The position numbers were made by a program, and so were the translations under genes. Shown here piece after piece: positions 24,225 through 32,129 of a stretch of 64,000 nt of DNA. The stretch comes from an uncultured Candidatus Saccharibacteria bacterium. GTDB lineage: Bacteria; Patescibacteriota; Saccharimonadia; Saccharimonadales; UBA4665. The stretch's first letter is position 1; each line of letters starts with the position of its first letter. Under the pieces are notes generated by a model. The model did no database searches. It was not told the DNA's origin and saw only the letters and a program-made list of their open reading frames with translations. The stretch spans positions 1 to 64,000 of the forward strand of contig CALBGR010000014.1 in assembly GCA_937892705.1 (NCBI GenBank), read 5' to 3'.

Positions 24225-24866
24225 ATGAAAGTAAAGGCAATTGGTATTGCATTATTTTCAGTGGTCACTGTAGCTACAATCAGTAGCGGTTCAGTGAACG
24301 CACAGTCACAGCAAGTACCTGAAAATTCAGGACAAACTATTGTCAAAGTACAGCCAGGAAATACCTTATCTGGTATTGCCAAAGAACATGGCACAACATA
24401 CGTAAGGCTGTATAACGCAAATATGCACATAGAACACCCGGACAGGATTTTTCCTGGTCAAGATATTAGGATTCCTTCTCCAGAGGAACAATTACCAAAT
24501 CGTCAGTTACCAGGCGCTGCACCGATAGCTGCAAAGAAGCAAGCTACAAAGACTGTAGCAGCCCCAAAGGCTCGCGCTAGTCAGTCACGTCCTGTAACCC
24601 AAACTGCACCTGTCACCTCAAATGTAGATGGCGGTGTTTGGGATCGTCTAGCGCAATGTGAGTCTAGTGGTAACTGGAGTATTAATACGGGCAATGGTTA
24701 CTATGGTGGCTTGCAATTTAGCCTAAGCAGTTGGCGTGCTGTAGGTGGCACCGGTTATCCGCATCAAGCTAGTAAAGCCGAGCAAATTGCTCGTGCAGAG
24801 AAGCTGAAAGCCATCCAAGGATGGGGTGCATGGCCTGCATGCAGTGCTAAGCTTGGCTTACGTTAA
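24225..24866 (+). CDS. Secreted LysM + Rpf (resuscitation-promoting factor-like) muralytic protein
   Basis: 213 residues. Signal peptide 1-26 (hydrophobic core AIGIALFSVVTVATI, cleavage near VNAQS). LysM at about 40-85 (VKVQPGNTLSGIAKEHG...FPGQDIRIP) for peptidoglycan binding, then an Ala/Thr/Lys linker. The C-terminal Rpf domain at ~137-213 (WDRLAQCESSGNW with catalytic Glu, GYYGGLQFSLSSWRAVGG, WGAWPACSAKLG) is a lysozyme-like transglycosylase fold. Such proteins cleave peptidoglycan and wake dormant Actinobacteria; on an epibiont it could act on its own or its host's wall. Unusually strong Shine-Dalgarno (AAGGAGGGAG) and long leader. Confidence 0.9.
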   Translation: MKVKAIGIALFSVVTVATISSGSVNAQSQQVPENSGQTIVKVQPGNTLSGIAKEHGTTYVRLYNANMHIEHPDRIFPGQDIRIPSPEEQLPNRQLPGAAPIAAKKQATKTVAAPKARASQSRPVTQTAPVTSNVDGGVWDRLAQCESSGNWSINTGNGYYGGLQFSLSSWRAVGGTGYPHQASKAEQIARAEKLKAIQGWGAWPACSAKLGLR

Positions 24867-24885
24867 ATAGCTATACTAAAAATAG

Positions 24886-24918
24886 AAACACCCCTTTTCT
24901 GATGAGAAGGGGTGTTTT
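24886..24918 (+). terminator. Intrinsic terminator after the Rpf gene
   Basis: AAACACCCCTT (24886-24896) / AAGGGGTGTTT (24907-24917) with a ten-base loop and trailing T. Confidence 0.8.
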
Positions 24919-24921
24919 ATT

Positions 24922-25089
24922 TGCAAAGCATTTTCCGTAGTCTGGCAGGGGCTGAAGGACGCAATATGTAACCCAGAGTTACCACTAGAAATGATTAACT
25001 TTGTACTAGGTCCATTATTAGAAAAATATGCTTTTGTAGGACTAGGTGATAGTATTACAACCCGTCTTGATATAAATGGTATGATATAG
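24922..25089 (+). pseudogene. N-terminally truncated ORF remnant, possibly phage-derived
   Basis: Between the Rpf terminator and the next gene there is an open frame with no start codon, ending in TAG at 25087. It reads KAFSVVWQGLKDAICNPELP, then a hydrophobic EMINFVLGPLLEKYAFVGLGD segment. It runs into the start of the phage-like gene at 25093 at operon-like spacing (three bases). It looks like the surviving 3' end of a gene whose 5' part was deleted. Function not recognised. Confidence 0.5.
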
Positions 25090-25092
25090 CTA

Positions 25093-25560
25093 ATGATCTT
25101 CAAAAAAATAAAGTCACTAGTAACAGGAGCTGACGAGTCTAATCTCACCCAAGAAGAACTTGAGCATGCTCGTGCGCAATATGCATTACGGGTTGATGAT
25201 TTCTCTAAAAATTATACCGAAGGTATTGAATCCTTAGAAGGTAAAACACTCGAAGCTAAACAGATTAATGCAGACACAGATACTGAACGTGTTGTAGTGA
25301 CCGAAAGCGAACACGCCAGTATCGTTTCAGAGCTTAAAGGCTGGACTAAAGATGAGGCTAAGTTTCCAGTACGAATATGGAAAACGTGGAAGGCATTACC
25401 AACCGCTTGCCCTGAATGTGCAGACATGAATGGCACTACGATTGACGTTACGGCACTGTTTATAGGCAATCAGAGCAAAGAAATCTACGAAGTTCAGAGC
25501 GGTGGACTACACGACGGGTGTGAATGTGTTGTGAGATTTGAGATAGAACGCAACGGCTAA
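25093..25560 (+). CDS. Phage head-morphogenesis-like protein (minor capsid C-terminal motif)
   Basis: 155 residues. The C-terminal part WKTWKALPTACPECADMNGT...GGLHDGCECVVRFEI matches the Cys-rich motif of Mu gpF/SPP1 gp7-type minor head proteins (C..C..L/M.G, then H..C.C). The N-terminal ~85 residues are helical and charged. The protein is far shorter than intact head-morphogenesis proteins, so it may be a fragment or a domesticated domain. Neighbours are a truncated ORF and a broken serine recombinase, so I read this as a prophage or integrated-element remnant. Confidence 0.55.
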   Translation: MIFKKIKSLVTGADESNLTQEELEHARAQYALRVDDFSKNYTEGIESLEGKTLEAKQINADTDTERVVVTESEHASIVSELKGWTKDEAKFPVRIWKTWKALPTACPECADMNGTTIDVTALFIGNQSKEIYEVQSGGLHDGCECVVRFEIERNG

Positions 25561-25569
25561 ATCTGATTT

Positions 25570-25911
25570 TTAATTAGCTTCACCGTTTTTGCTGTATGTT
25601 TGGTAATCCGAACTACCTCGCATTACCTCATTACCCATAGACAGATAGTGCAGTTCGGCATTGTCTTTTGTATCACTAACATAACAATTAAAGCTCAAAG
25701 TGCTATCTCCACGCTTACCGTTCCAAGTAAGGATCATTATTGGATAGCCATTTTTGTCATAATCTCCTGTATCCATATAATTTTTATTATAGTTCCACAC
25801 ATCGATCATATTCACATCACTATATTCAGAGTTGCCGCTCAAAATTGGCGTTAGGTTATCATCTTGACAGAACTTTTCTGCATCGGCGTCACTAAGTGAA
25901 TTACCCCAGAT
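25570..25911 (-). pseudogene. Truncated hypothetical (secreted-type) protein, 5' end lost
   Basis: About 110 residues from NSLSDADAEKFCQDDNLTPIL to KNGEAN. The body (VWNYNKNYMDTGDYDKNGYPIMILTWNGK, FNCYVS) looks like a small extracellular domain. The only available starts lie beyond 25911 in sequence that is the antisense of a serine recombinase fragment, so its native N-terminus, probably a signal peptide, has been cut off at about 25905-25912. Family not recognised with certainty. Confidence 0.5.
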
Positions 25912-26190
25912 GATTATACGGATAACAAGCTTCGATACGATCAAGAAATAGCACGTATCAAACAGCAGATCGAAAGGCTTGAAGAAGTAGATAAAAGCTT
26001 CTATGTAACAGCTTCTTATCTGTTACAGCTATTCAAGCACGGTGAAAAGATATTTGAAGTAGCCAGCCACGATGAAAAGCGTGAACTATTGAAACTTGTA
26101 CTATCGAACCTCGAATTAAAAGGCAAAACGGTCCGTTTTACACCTAACGAACCGTTTGCTACTGTACTCAAATTGTCTGAACGTTCTACT
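25900..26190 (+). pseudogene. Serine recombinase, C-terminal fragment
   Basis: Open frame with no start codon, encoding the C-terminal part of a large serine recombinase. It has the coiled-coil LRYDQEIARIKQQIERLEEV, then SFYVTASYLLQLFKHGEKIFE, the family's EKRELLKLVLSNLELKGKTV and FTPNEPFATVL. The resolvase catalytic domain is missing. The frame runs without a stop across the antisense of tRNA-Trp (to 26268), as is usual for recombinases of elements integrated at tRNA 3' ends. It abuts the truncated gene on the minus strand, marking a deletion junction. Confidence 0.75.
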
Positions 26191-26266
26191 TGGCAGGGGA
26201 GACAGGACTCGAACCTGCGACACCCGGTTTTGGAGACCGGTGCTCTACCAACTGAGCTACTCCCCT
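26191..26266 (-). tRNA. tRNA-Trp (CCA)
   Basis: On the minus strand: acceptor AGGGGAG/CTCCCCT, D-arm TAGCTCAGTTGGTAGAGC, anticodon stem CCGGT/ACCGG around CTCCAAA (anticodon CCA), T-loop TTCGAGTCC, discriminator G, encoded CCA. Its 3' end faces the recombinase remnant, a classic integration geometry. Confidence 0.95.
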
Positions 26267-26360
26267 AGAGTATTAACAGTGTAATTTTACTGTAAATCAT
26301 ATGAAATGTCACGGGTATTGCTTTTCGTGATGGATAAAATCTGTTATACAATATAGTTAT

Positions 26361-27023
26361 ATGTCAAAAATTACTCCGGCTAAACCGTTTCTACTACTTT
26401 TTTATGGGTTTCCAGGTTCTGGTAAAACATACTTCTCACGACAGCTTGCTGAGCAAGTAAAGGCAGCGCATGTGCAAGCAGACCGTATACGGTATGAACT
26501 GTTTGAAGAACCTCGCTACGATAAGCAAGAAAATACGGTTGTGCTACAGATAGTTAATTACATGGTTGAAGAATTCTTGCATGCTGGCGTGAGCGTTATT
26601 TATGATATGGGCGCTATCAGGCTGGCACAGCGTCGCATGCTTCGGGACATGGCAAGACGCGCAGGAGCGGAACCTGTGCTCATTTGGCAGCAAATCGATG
26701 CTGAAAGCGCTTTAGCACGTGTGATGAAGCGTGATCGACGTAAAGCTGATGACCGCTATGCCTTGCAGCCGGATTACACTACATTCCAGCGCATTGCAGG
26801 TGGGATGCAGAACCCACAAGCAGCCGAGGACTATATTGTAACGAGCGGTAAGCATATATTTAATACGCAATTTAATACATTGTTGCGTCATTTTTATCAA
26901 AAAGGTATTCTTTCAAGCGACCAAACTATCAACAAAGTAACCAAGCCGGGACTTGTGAATCTCATTCCGAACCCAAATGCTGGCCGAGTTGACATGAGTA
27001 GACGCAATATAACTATTCGATAG
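26361..27023 (+). CDS. Predicted P-loop kinase (AAA_33 / zeta-toxin-like)
   Basis: 220 residues. Walker A FYGFPGSGKTYFSRQLAE near the N-terminus, QADRIRYELFEEPRYDKQEN, and a possible Walker B-like SVIYDMGAIRLAQRR; a lid-like MKRDRRKADDRYAL follows. This is the small predicted kinase family (COG0645/COG4639) that phosphorylates unknown small molecules or nucleic-acid ends. No antitoxin lies beside it, so a toxin role is unlikely. An extended -10 TGTTATACA (26342-26350) ends ten bases before the ATG (leaderless). Six bases later begins the YgjP-type gene. Confidence 0.75.
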   Translation: MSKITPAKPFLLLFYGFPGSGKTYFSRQLAEQVKAAHVQADRIRYELFEEPRYDKQENTVVLQIVNYMVEEFLHAGVSVIYDMGAIRLAQRRMLRDMARRAGAEPVLIWQQIDAESALARVMKRDRRKADDRYALQPDYTTFQRIAGGMQNPQAAEDYIVTSGKHIFNTQFNTLLRHFYQKGILSSDQTINKVTKPGLVNLIPNPNAGRVDMSRRNITIR

Positions 27024-27029
27024 CAGTTT

Positions 27030-27740
27030 ATGGCAATAAAAATCATCGATGTCCCGCAAGTGGGTAAAGTGCACATGCAAAAGAGACGCGGGAGTCGAAA
27101 TATTCGGTTGAGAGTTGATATAGAGGGCAAAGTTACTGTTTCGCTGCCTTATTTTGTGCCATACCTTGTAGCTGTTGAATATGTAAAAAAGCATCGTGAC
27201 TGGGTACTAGCTGAAAAAAACAGGCGAAAAGTACATTTGACTGATGGGATGAATATTGGACGGTTACATACGTTGCGATTTCAGTTAGATGAGACAGCTT
27301 TAATGCCAAAAGCCCGTATAACCTCTCACGAAGTCATTGTGAGACATGCGACTACATCTACCGATGCTTTAGTGCAGAATGCGGCAAGACGAGCATCAAT
27401 ACGCGCACTTAAACTGCAGGCACGTCATTTTTTGCCAAAGCGCCTTAAAGATATTGCTTATCGCGAAGGTTATGAATACAGCTCAGTAACGGTGAAGCAG
27501 ATGAAGGGGCGATGGGGCAGCTGTAATCAGGATAAAGCTATTGTGCTTAATATATTTTTAATGGAGCTTCCGATTGAACTTATTGATTATGTAATACTGC
27601 ACGAGCTAGCGCATACTCGTGTGTTGCATCATGGGCCGGAATTTTGGGAAGAGTTTGAAGCCCATTTGCCTAATGCACGCGTATTGCGAAAGCGGCTTCG
27701 CATGTTTCAACCCACCATTCCTGCTCAATCTATGGCATAA
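27030..27740 (+). CDS. YgjP/DUF45-family metal-dependent hydrolase
   Basis: 236 residues. The C-terminal zinc-protease-like domain has RWGSCNQDKAIVLNIFLMELP, the HELAH metal motif in IDYVILHELAHTRVLHHGPEFWEEFE and the third His in the same block. The N-terminal half is beta-rich. Family members have been described as SprT-like metalloproteins; a UTP pyrophosphatase activity has been reported for E. coli YgjP. Substrate here unknown. It lies between the P-loop kinase and a histidine kinase on the same strand. Confidence 0.85.
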   Translation: MAIKIIDVPQVGKVHMQKRRGSRNIRLRVDIEGKVTVSLPYFVPYLVAVEYVKKHRDWVLAEKNRRKVHLTDGMNIGRLHTLRFQLDETALMPKARITSHEVIVRHATTSTDALVQNAARRASIRALKLQARHFLPKRLKDIAYREGYEYSSVTVKQMKGRWGSCNQDKAIVLNIFLMELPIELIDYVILHELAHTRVLHHGPEFWEEFEAHLPNARVLRKRLRMFQPTIPAQSMA

Positions 27741-27742
27741 TA

Positions 27743-28861
27743 ATGCTCATGGTTAATGAAAATACTGAAGAGATACAAAAAGCCTTATTAGAGCGTGAAA
27801 GGCTCGAAAGTCTTATCAATAGTATGAACGACGGTGTGATTGCCATAGACCACAATCTAAAGGTCACACTTTATAATGGCGCTGCACTGAATATTTTAGA
27901 TGTAAACGGTAGTATTGACGGTAAAAGCATCGATAGCGTATTAAAGCCAATCGATGAGGGGAAGCACCCGGTTATTCTTAGCGAAATCATACATAATCTC
28001 TCTACTAATTTTGAAACACGAGACTTTAGCTTGGTGTATGATGATGGCAGTCATAGTGCAATTTATCTCAGTATTGCGCCGGTTCATACTGGCTATGGTA
28101 AGGACGGTATTAGCGGATATGTATTGCTGCTTCGTGATATTACGCACGAAAAGTCGCTCGAAGAACAGCGCAGTGAATTTATTAGTGTGGTAAGTCACGA
28201 GTTGCGTACACCAGTGACAATTGCTGAAGGTAGTATCGGCAATGCAATGTATATCGTGCAGAAAGGCGCAAAACCAGAGATTTTAATGAAAGCACTTGAA
28301 GCTGCACATGATCAAATCGTATTTTTAGCTACTTTGATTAATGATCTGTCAACGCTTTCACGTGCTGAACGCGGCAAACTTGCACTTGAGCTAGAGACGA
28401 TCAATATGCATCGCTTGCTTGAAGGGCTTATTACTAGTTACAAACCCGCAGCTGATGCTAAAAATCTTAAACTAGAGCTGCACGTAGATCCACGCATTGA
28501 AACCCTCCATTCAAGTGAGTTATATATCAGAGAGATCTTACAGAATTTTGTTACCAACGCTATCAAGTATACTGACGAAGGTACGGTCACTATCGAAGCA
28601 AAACCAGCCGAAAATGGCATCTCAGTCAGTGTACATGATACCGGAATTGGCATAAGCAAAAAGGATCAAAAGCGTATTTTTGATAAATTTTTCCGCTCCG
28701 AAGATTACCGTACTCGAAAAAACACTGGTACTGGCCTCGGTCTGTATGTCACTATGAAGCTTATAAAGATCCTCAAGGCAGACCTGCATGTTGAAAGTGA
28801 GCTAAACGAAGGCTCAACCTTCACAGTCATATTTCCGAACATGGAAGAATCTACACCTTAG
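27743..28861 (+). CDS. Cytosolic PAS-domain sensor histidine kinase
   Basis: 372 residues without transmembrane segments. PAS domain at ~20-135 (SLINSMNDGVIAIDHNLKVTLYNGAAL), HisKA with the phosphoacceptor His in VVSHELRTPVTIAEG (~152), and HATPase_c with N box NFVTNAIKYT, G1 DTGIGI, F box FDKFFRSE and G2 GTGLGLYVT. It senses an intracellular signal of unknown kind. No response regulator gene is adjacent, so it is an orphan here. Two starts are possible (27743 or 27749); a CATAAT box ending at 27741 favours the second. Overlaps the convergent GT2 gene by 11 bases. Confidence 0.92.
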   Translation: MLMVNENTEEIQKALLERERLESLINSMNDGVIAIDHNLKVTLYNGAALNILDVNGSIDGKSIDSVLKPIDEGKHPVILSEIIHNLSTNFETRDFSLVYDDGSHSAIYLSIAPVHTGYGKDGISGYVLLLRDITHEKSLEEQRSEFISVVSHELRTPVTIAEGSIGNAMYIVQKGAKPEILMKALEAAHDQIVFLATLINDLSTLSRAERGKLALELETINMHRLLEGLITSYKPAADAKNLKLELHVDPRIETLHSSELYIREILQNFVTNAIKYTDEGTVTIEAKPAENGISVSVHDTGIGISKKDQKRIFDKFFRSEDYRTRKNTGTGLGLYVTMKLIKILKADLHVESELNEGSTFTVIFPNMEESTP

Positions 28862-30359
28862 GCAAGCTAGGAATAACATGCATAACAGGTATGCAAATAT
28901 TGCGTCCTTTCCAAATAACTTCAGAGAATTCATACTTGTATAACGAGTAGTGAATTAAAGCAATATCAATCAAAATAACCGGTAAAAAGTAAAATGGCGC
29001 AATATACCAGCTGTTTACCTTAGTGCCGATAGCAACTACACAATACGCAGCTGTCAATAAACTTATTGCGACAACTGTAATGAATAAATAGTACAAAGGC
29101 AGTAGCCCTGCAAGCGACAGAACTGCAAATGCGTACGGCAGCACAAAACAAACAACCCCAATAAAGCTTACAAACAACACTGTTTCAGGACGCTTGCGCA
29201 GCTGCGGATAACGTACCCGAACTGCGGTGTCTCGCTGACGCTCCAAGCTCTTCGCAGAATACACAGGTAAATCTGCGTTAGCGCGCATGAAGCTGTATTT
29301 ATCAGTTTGTATCATTTGTTTTGCAAAATAAGCTTCAGGCATGATACTTCGGGCAACTGCAGCAAAACCGCCTCGTTTTAACATATCTTTCCGATATATT
29401 GCCCAGCAGCTGCTCAACACCGGTGGACGATTAAAGAATCTTCGTGGCGGTGCAAGTTCCCAAAAATACCGTGACGCCTGGATAAGCGAAAGTTGCGGCT
29501 TATCTGAATTGTGGCGCAAAGGCAGCACACAAAGCATTCGTTTTTTACGAGCAAGCATCGTTACGACAATCTGTCGAATTGTGTCTGGACGGAATCGCAT
29601 ATCAACACCGCAAAACAGCATAATTTCACCGTTTGCTTCTCGAAGAAGCTTGTCGTATGCTTGATTTTTTGCCAGCCAATTTTCCTTCGGCAAATCACCT
29701 TTTACAAACCGTACACCTTTATGTGCAAAATCACGAATAATTTCAGGAGTACGCTTAAGCTGAGAACAGTCATCGAGCACGAGTACTTCAAGCTTAGGAT
29801 ATTCATTTGAAAGTAGAGACTGTAAACATTCATACAAATCATCGGTTTCGTTACGTGCCGGAATAGCCACGGTAACTGTTGGCGCTTCGTTAGTAGTAAG
29901 TGCTAACTCTTGTCGAGTTAACTTAGTACGCCGAAACGTACGTATAACACTTGAAAGCAGCAATGTCCCAGCGCCAAGCTGTAAAATTATTGCGATTAAA
30001 CCCCAGGTATTCATAGATATATAACCGCTGCTCGTCACCCACCAGGCCGCGCATATCAGCAGCTGCATGCACCCAAAAACTACGGATGAGCGCAGCGTGA
30101 CACGGTCCATATATTGTAAATTCATACGATTTTCAAAGATCCGCAGACCATTAATTAATCGATACATTGAAACAACTGCAAGTAGCACGGTTGCCCACGA
30201 AAATGACAATGCAAGAAGTGCGCCTGAGCAAAAAGTAGCCAGACACATAGCCAGACCGCTTAAAAGCAATCTGGTAATCGTGTGTTTCCAAAGCAGCGCA
30301 CTATGCACCAAAATTTCAAGCGCGATGCTTGCTGTTAGTAAGACAAGTATTAGCTGCAT
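28851..30359 (-). CDS. Membrane glycosyltransferase family 2
   Basis: 502 residues. N-terminal hydrophobic helices (about residues 1-50, 85-140) precede a GT2 catalytic domain: TVAIPARNETDDLYECLQSLL, EVLVLDDCS (nucleotide-binding Asp pair), a DxD-like CGVDMRFRPD, and a Q-x-x-R-W-like QASRYFWEL. Several C-terminal helices (about 370-460) follow. This is a processive or lipid-linked-sugar type enzyme of the cytoplasmic membrane for a surface polysaccharide or glycolipid. A TATAGT -10 (minus, 30374-30369) ends nine bases before the ATG (leaderless). Confidence 0.85.
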   Translation of the reverse strand: MQLILVLLTASIALEILVHSALLWKHTITRLLLSGLAMCLATFCSGALLALSFSWATVLLAVVSMYRLINGLRIFENRMNLQYMDRVTLRSSVVFGCMQLLICAAWWVTSSGYISMNTWGLIAIILQLGAGTLLLSSVIRTFRRTKLTRQELALTTNEAPTVTVAIPARNETDDLYECLQSLLSNEYPKLEVLVLDDCSQLKRTPEIIRDFAHKGVRFVKGDLPKENWLAKNQAYDKLLREANGEIMLFCGVDMRFRPDTIRQIVVTMLARKKRMLCVLPLRHNSDKPQLSLIQASRYFWELAPPRRFFNRPPVLSSCWAIYRKDMLKRGGFAAVARSIMPEAYFAKQMIQTDKYSFMRANADLPVYSAKSLERQRDTAVRVRYPQLRKRPETVLFVSFIGVVCFVLPYAFAVLSLAGLLPLYYLFITVVAISLLTAAYCVVAIGTKVNSWYIAPFYFLPVILIDIALIHYSLYKYEFSEVIWKGRNICIPVMHVIPSLPKV

Positions 30360-30400
30360 TATGCATACACTATACTAAATAATGACTGCTGCATACCAGG

Positions 30401-30429
30401 TTGACTTCATTAAAGATATGCGATATATT
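30401..30429 (+). promoter_or_regulatory. Promoter of secE-nusG
   Basis: TTGACT (30401-30406), 17-bp spacer, TATATT (30424-30429). Just after the predicted start lies a GCCTAC/GTAGGC hairpin (30440-30458) followed by TATTTTATTT. It could act as a weak terminator or a 5' stabilising hairpin before the GGGAGGAG site of secE. Confidence 0.6.
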
Positions 30430-30486
30430 GACACAGAAGGCCTACGATTACTGTAGGCTATTTTATTTGGGAGGAGAAACGAGCGC

Positions 30487-30945
30487 ATGTCCGCTGAAAA
30501 AGGAAAAAAACCGCTCAAAAGAGTAAAGAGGCGCCTAAAGAGCGCTCCGACTCTGCGAGAGCAAACCGCGCAGCAAAGTGCTGCTGAAAAAAAGCCTAGC
30601 CGCATTAAAAAAATTATAAATGCGCCATTTGTATTGATATTCCGTGTCATAAAAGCGGTAGCGCTGTTTATTGCGAGAAGTCCTATCGGTCGTATAGCGG
30701 TTGCGGTTTGGAAAAGTCGCGTATTTACCCCTATTAGGTTTATCTTTAAGCTTCTTGCAAAGATAACGTTATTAAGCTACTTTGCAAACGCCTTTCGAGA
30801 GTTACGTCTGGTTGTATGGCCAAACGCTTCAACTACTTGGCGACTGACTGGCGCAGTTCTGATGTTTGGTATCGTGTTCGGCTGTTTTATCGCCGGCATT
30901 GATTATATATTAGAAAAAGGATTTAGAGAGGTAATACTCAAATGA
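30487..30945 (+). CDS. secE: Preprotein translocase subunit SecE with long basic N-terminus
   Basis: 152 residues, about 90 more than minimal SecE. The conserved part is C-terminal: YFANAFRELRLVVWPNASTTWRLTGAVLMFGIVFGCFIAGIDYIL (amphipathic helix plus the essential membrane helix). The N-terminal ~95 residues are Lys/Arg-rich with moderately hydrophobic stretches (FVLIFRVIKAVALFIA) that may form extra membrane-associated helices. Four-base overlap with nusG, the classic secE-nusG pair. Confidence 0.92.
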   Translation: MSAEKGKKPLKRVKRRLKSAPTLREQTAQQSAAEKKPSRIKKIINAPFVLIFRVIKAVALFIARSPIGRIAVAVWKSRVFTPIRFIFKLLAKITLLSYFANAFRELRLVVWPNASTTWRLTGAVLMFGIVFGCFIAGIDYILEKGFREVILK

Positions 30946-31484
30946 GCAAACGTTATGATTCAAGCAGGGCTTGGTATGCAATTCATACCTACAGCGGCTA
31001 CGAGGAAAAAGTAGCCGAAAGTATCCGTCAGCGTGCGGAAAGTTTAGATATGAAAGATAAGATCTTTCAAGCTATTGTGCCAAAAGAAAAAATGATTGAA
31101 GTAAAGAACGGCAAGCGCAAGGTTGTCGAAAAGCGTATCTTCCAAGGTTATGTACTCGTAGAAATGAAAATGAGCGAAGATGCTTGGTATATTGTGCGCA
31201 ACACGCCGTCAGTAACAGGTTTTGTTGGAACAGGCACCGAACCAACACCTATCAGCAAGGAAGAGATCGAAAAGATCATGAAGCGTATGGGCCGCGAAGA
31301 GCCAAAGCACAAGATCGACTACACAGAAGGTGAAGTAGTAAGTATTATCGACGGTCCCTTCAAAGGATTTGATGGTTCTATTTCAGAAATCGATGTACAG
31401 AAGGGTAAACTAAAAGTACTTGTAAATATGTTCGGCCGCGAAACCCCAGTCGAACTCGATGCGCTACAAGTAAAGAAAGTATAA
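30942..31484 (+). CDS. nusG: Transcription antitermination/termination factor NusG
   Basis: 180 residues: NGN domain (RAWYAIHTYSGYEEKVAESIRQR, FQGYVLVEMKMSEDAWYIVRNTPSVTGFVG) and a C-terminal KOW domain (YTEGEVVSIIDGPFKGFDGSISEIDVQKGKLKVLVNMFGRETPVEL). It binds RNA polymerase and couples it to ribosomes. Coupled to secE. Confidence 0.96.
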   Translation: MSKRYDSSRAWYAIHTYSGYEEKVAESIRQRAESLDMKDKIFQAIVPKEKMIEVKNGKRKVVEKRIFQGYVLVEMKMSEDAWYIVRNTPSVTGFVGTGTEPTPISKEEIEKIMKRMGREEPKHKIDYTEGEVVSIIDGPFKGFDGSISEIDVQKGKLKVLVNMFGRETPVELDALQVKKV

Positions 31485-31495
31485 GTTGTCTTATC

Positions 31496-31524
31496 TGGAC
31501 AACTGCTTGGTTTTGTAGTAAAAT
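31496..31524 (+). promoter_or_regulatory. Promoter of rplK-rplA
   Basis: TGGACA (31496-31501), 17-bp spacer, TAAAAT (31519-31524), giving a leader of about 110 bases before rplK. A weak AGTTGTC/GACAACT hairpin (31484-31504) overlaps the nusG stop and the -35. Confidence 0.65.
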
Positions 31525-31640
31525 ACAGCAGTTACGCACAATGTGGCACTGCTTCATTTACCACAACAAAATATAGCTTATCTACTTCCTAACTTAGATA
31601 AAAGCAAGGTTTGTCTCATTATTCAAAGGAGTAAAAAACT

Positions 31641-32069
31641 ATGGCAAAAGCTGTAAAAGCAAACTTAAAGATGAGAATTCCAGCTGGCCGTGCTTCTGCA
31701 GCACCACCAGTCGGTAGTACCCTTGGTCAGTATGGCGTAAACATGATGGATTTTATTAATCCATTCAACGAAGCTACCAAGGATATGCAAGGGCAAACAG
31801 TAACTGCGCACATCACGATTTATGATGATCGCTCGATGGATTTCCGTGTTGTTGGTCCACCAACTGACGATCTTATCCGTGCAGAACTTGGTATTGATAA
31901 AGGTTCAGGTAAGCCAAATAGCGAAAAAATCACTAAAAAACTTACCGATGCACAACTCACCAAGATTGCTGAAGTGAAGGCAAAAGATATGAACACCGAC
32001 AATATTGAGGCAGTAAAAAAGATGGTAGCTGGCACTGCCCGTTCAATGGGTGTTGAAATCGAAGGTTAA
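31641..32069 (+). CDS. rplK: 50S ribosomal protein uL11
   Basis: 142-residue uL11 of the GTPase-associated centre. N-terminal KANLKMRIPAGRASAAPPVGSTLGQYGVNMMDF, and the C-terminal rRNA-binding domain with GSGKPNSEKITKKLTDAQLTKIAEVKAKDMN and GTARSMGVEI. AAAGGAG site upstream. Order rplK-rplA is canonical. Confidence 0.97.
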   Translation: MAKAVKANLKMRIPAGRASAAPPVGSTLGQYGVNMMDFINPFNEATKDMQGQTVTAHITIYDDRSMDFRVVGPPTDDLIRAELGIDKGSGKPNSEKITKKLTDAQLTKIAEVKAKDMNTDNIEAVKKMVAGTARSMGVEIEG

Positions 32070-32088
32070 TGTATTAAACAGTAAATTT

Positions 32089-32116
32089 GTGGGAGGCATG
32101 AAGCCGATTGCACCAC
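32089..32116 (+). promoter_or_regulatory. Candidate L1-binding hairpin between rplK and rplA
   Basis: GTGGGAGGC-ATGAA-GCCGATTGCACCAC: stems GTGG/CCAC (32089-32092/32113-32116) and GGC/GCC (32095-32097/32103-32105) with an asymmetric internal loop, 15 bases before the rplA ATG. The GTGGGAGG...CCAC form resembles the mRNA mimic of the 23S L1 site used for autoregulation in many bacteria. Confidence 0.55.
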
Positions 32117-32129
32117 GAAAGGAGAAAAT

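Noticed and set aside
26361..27023. Zeta-toxin module
   Set aside because: The protein is a P-loop kinase of related fold, but there is no small antitoxin gene next to it and the neighbour is a YgjP-type metalloprotein.
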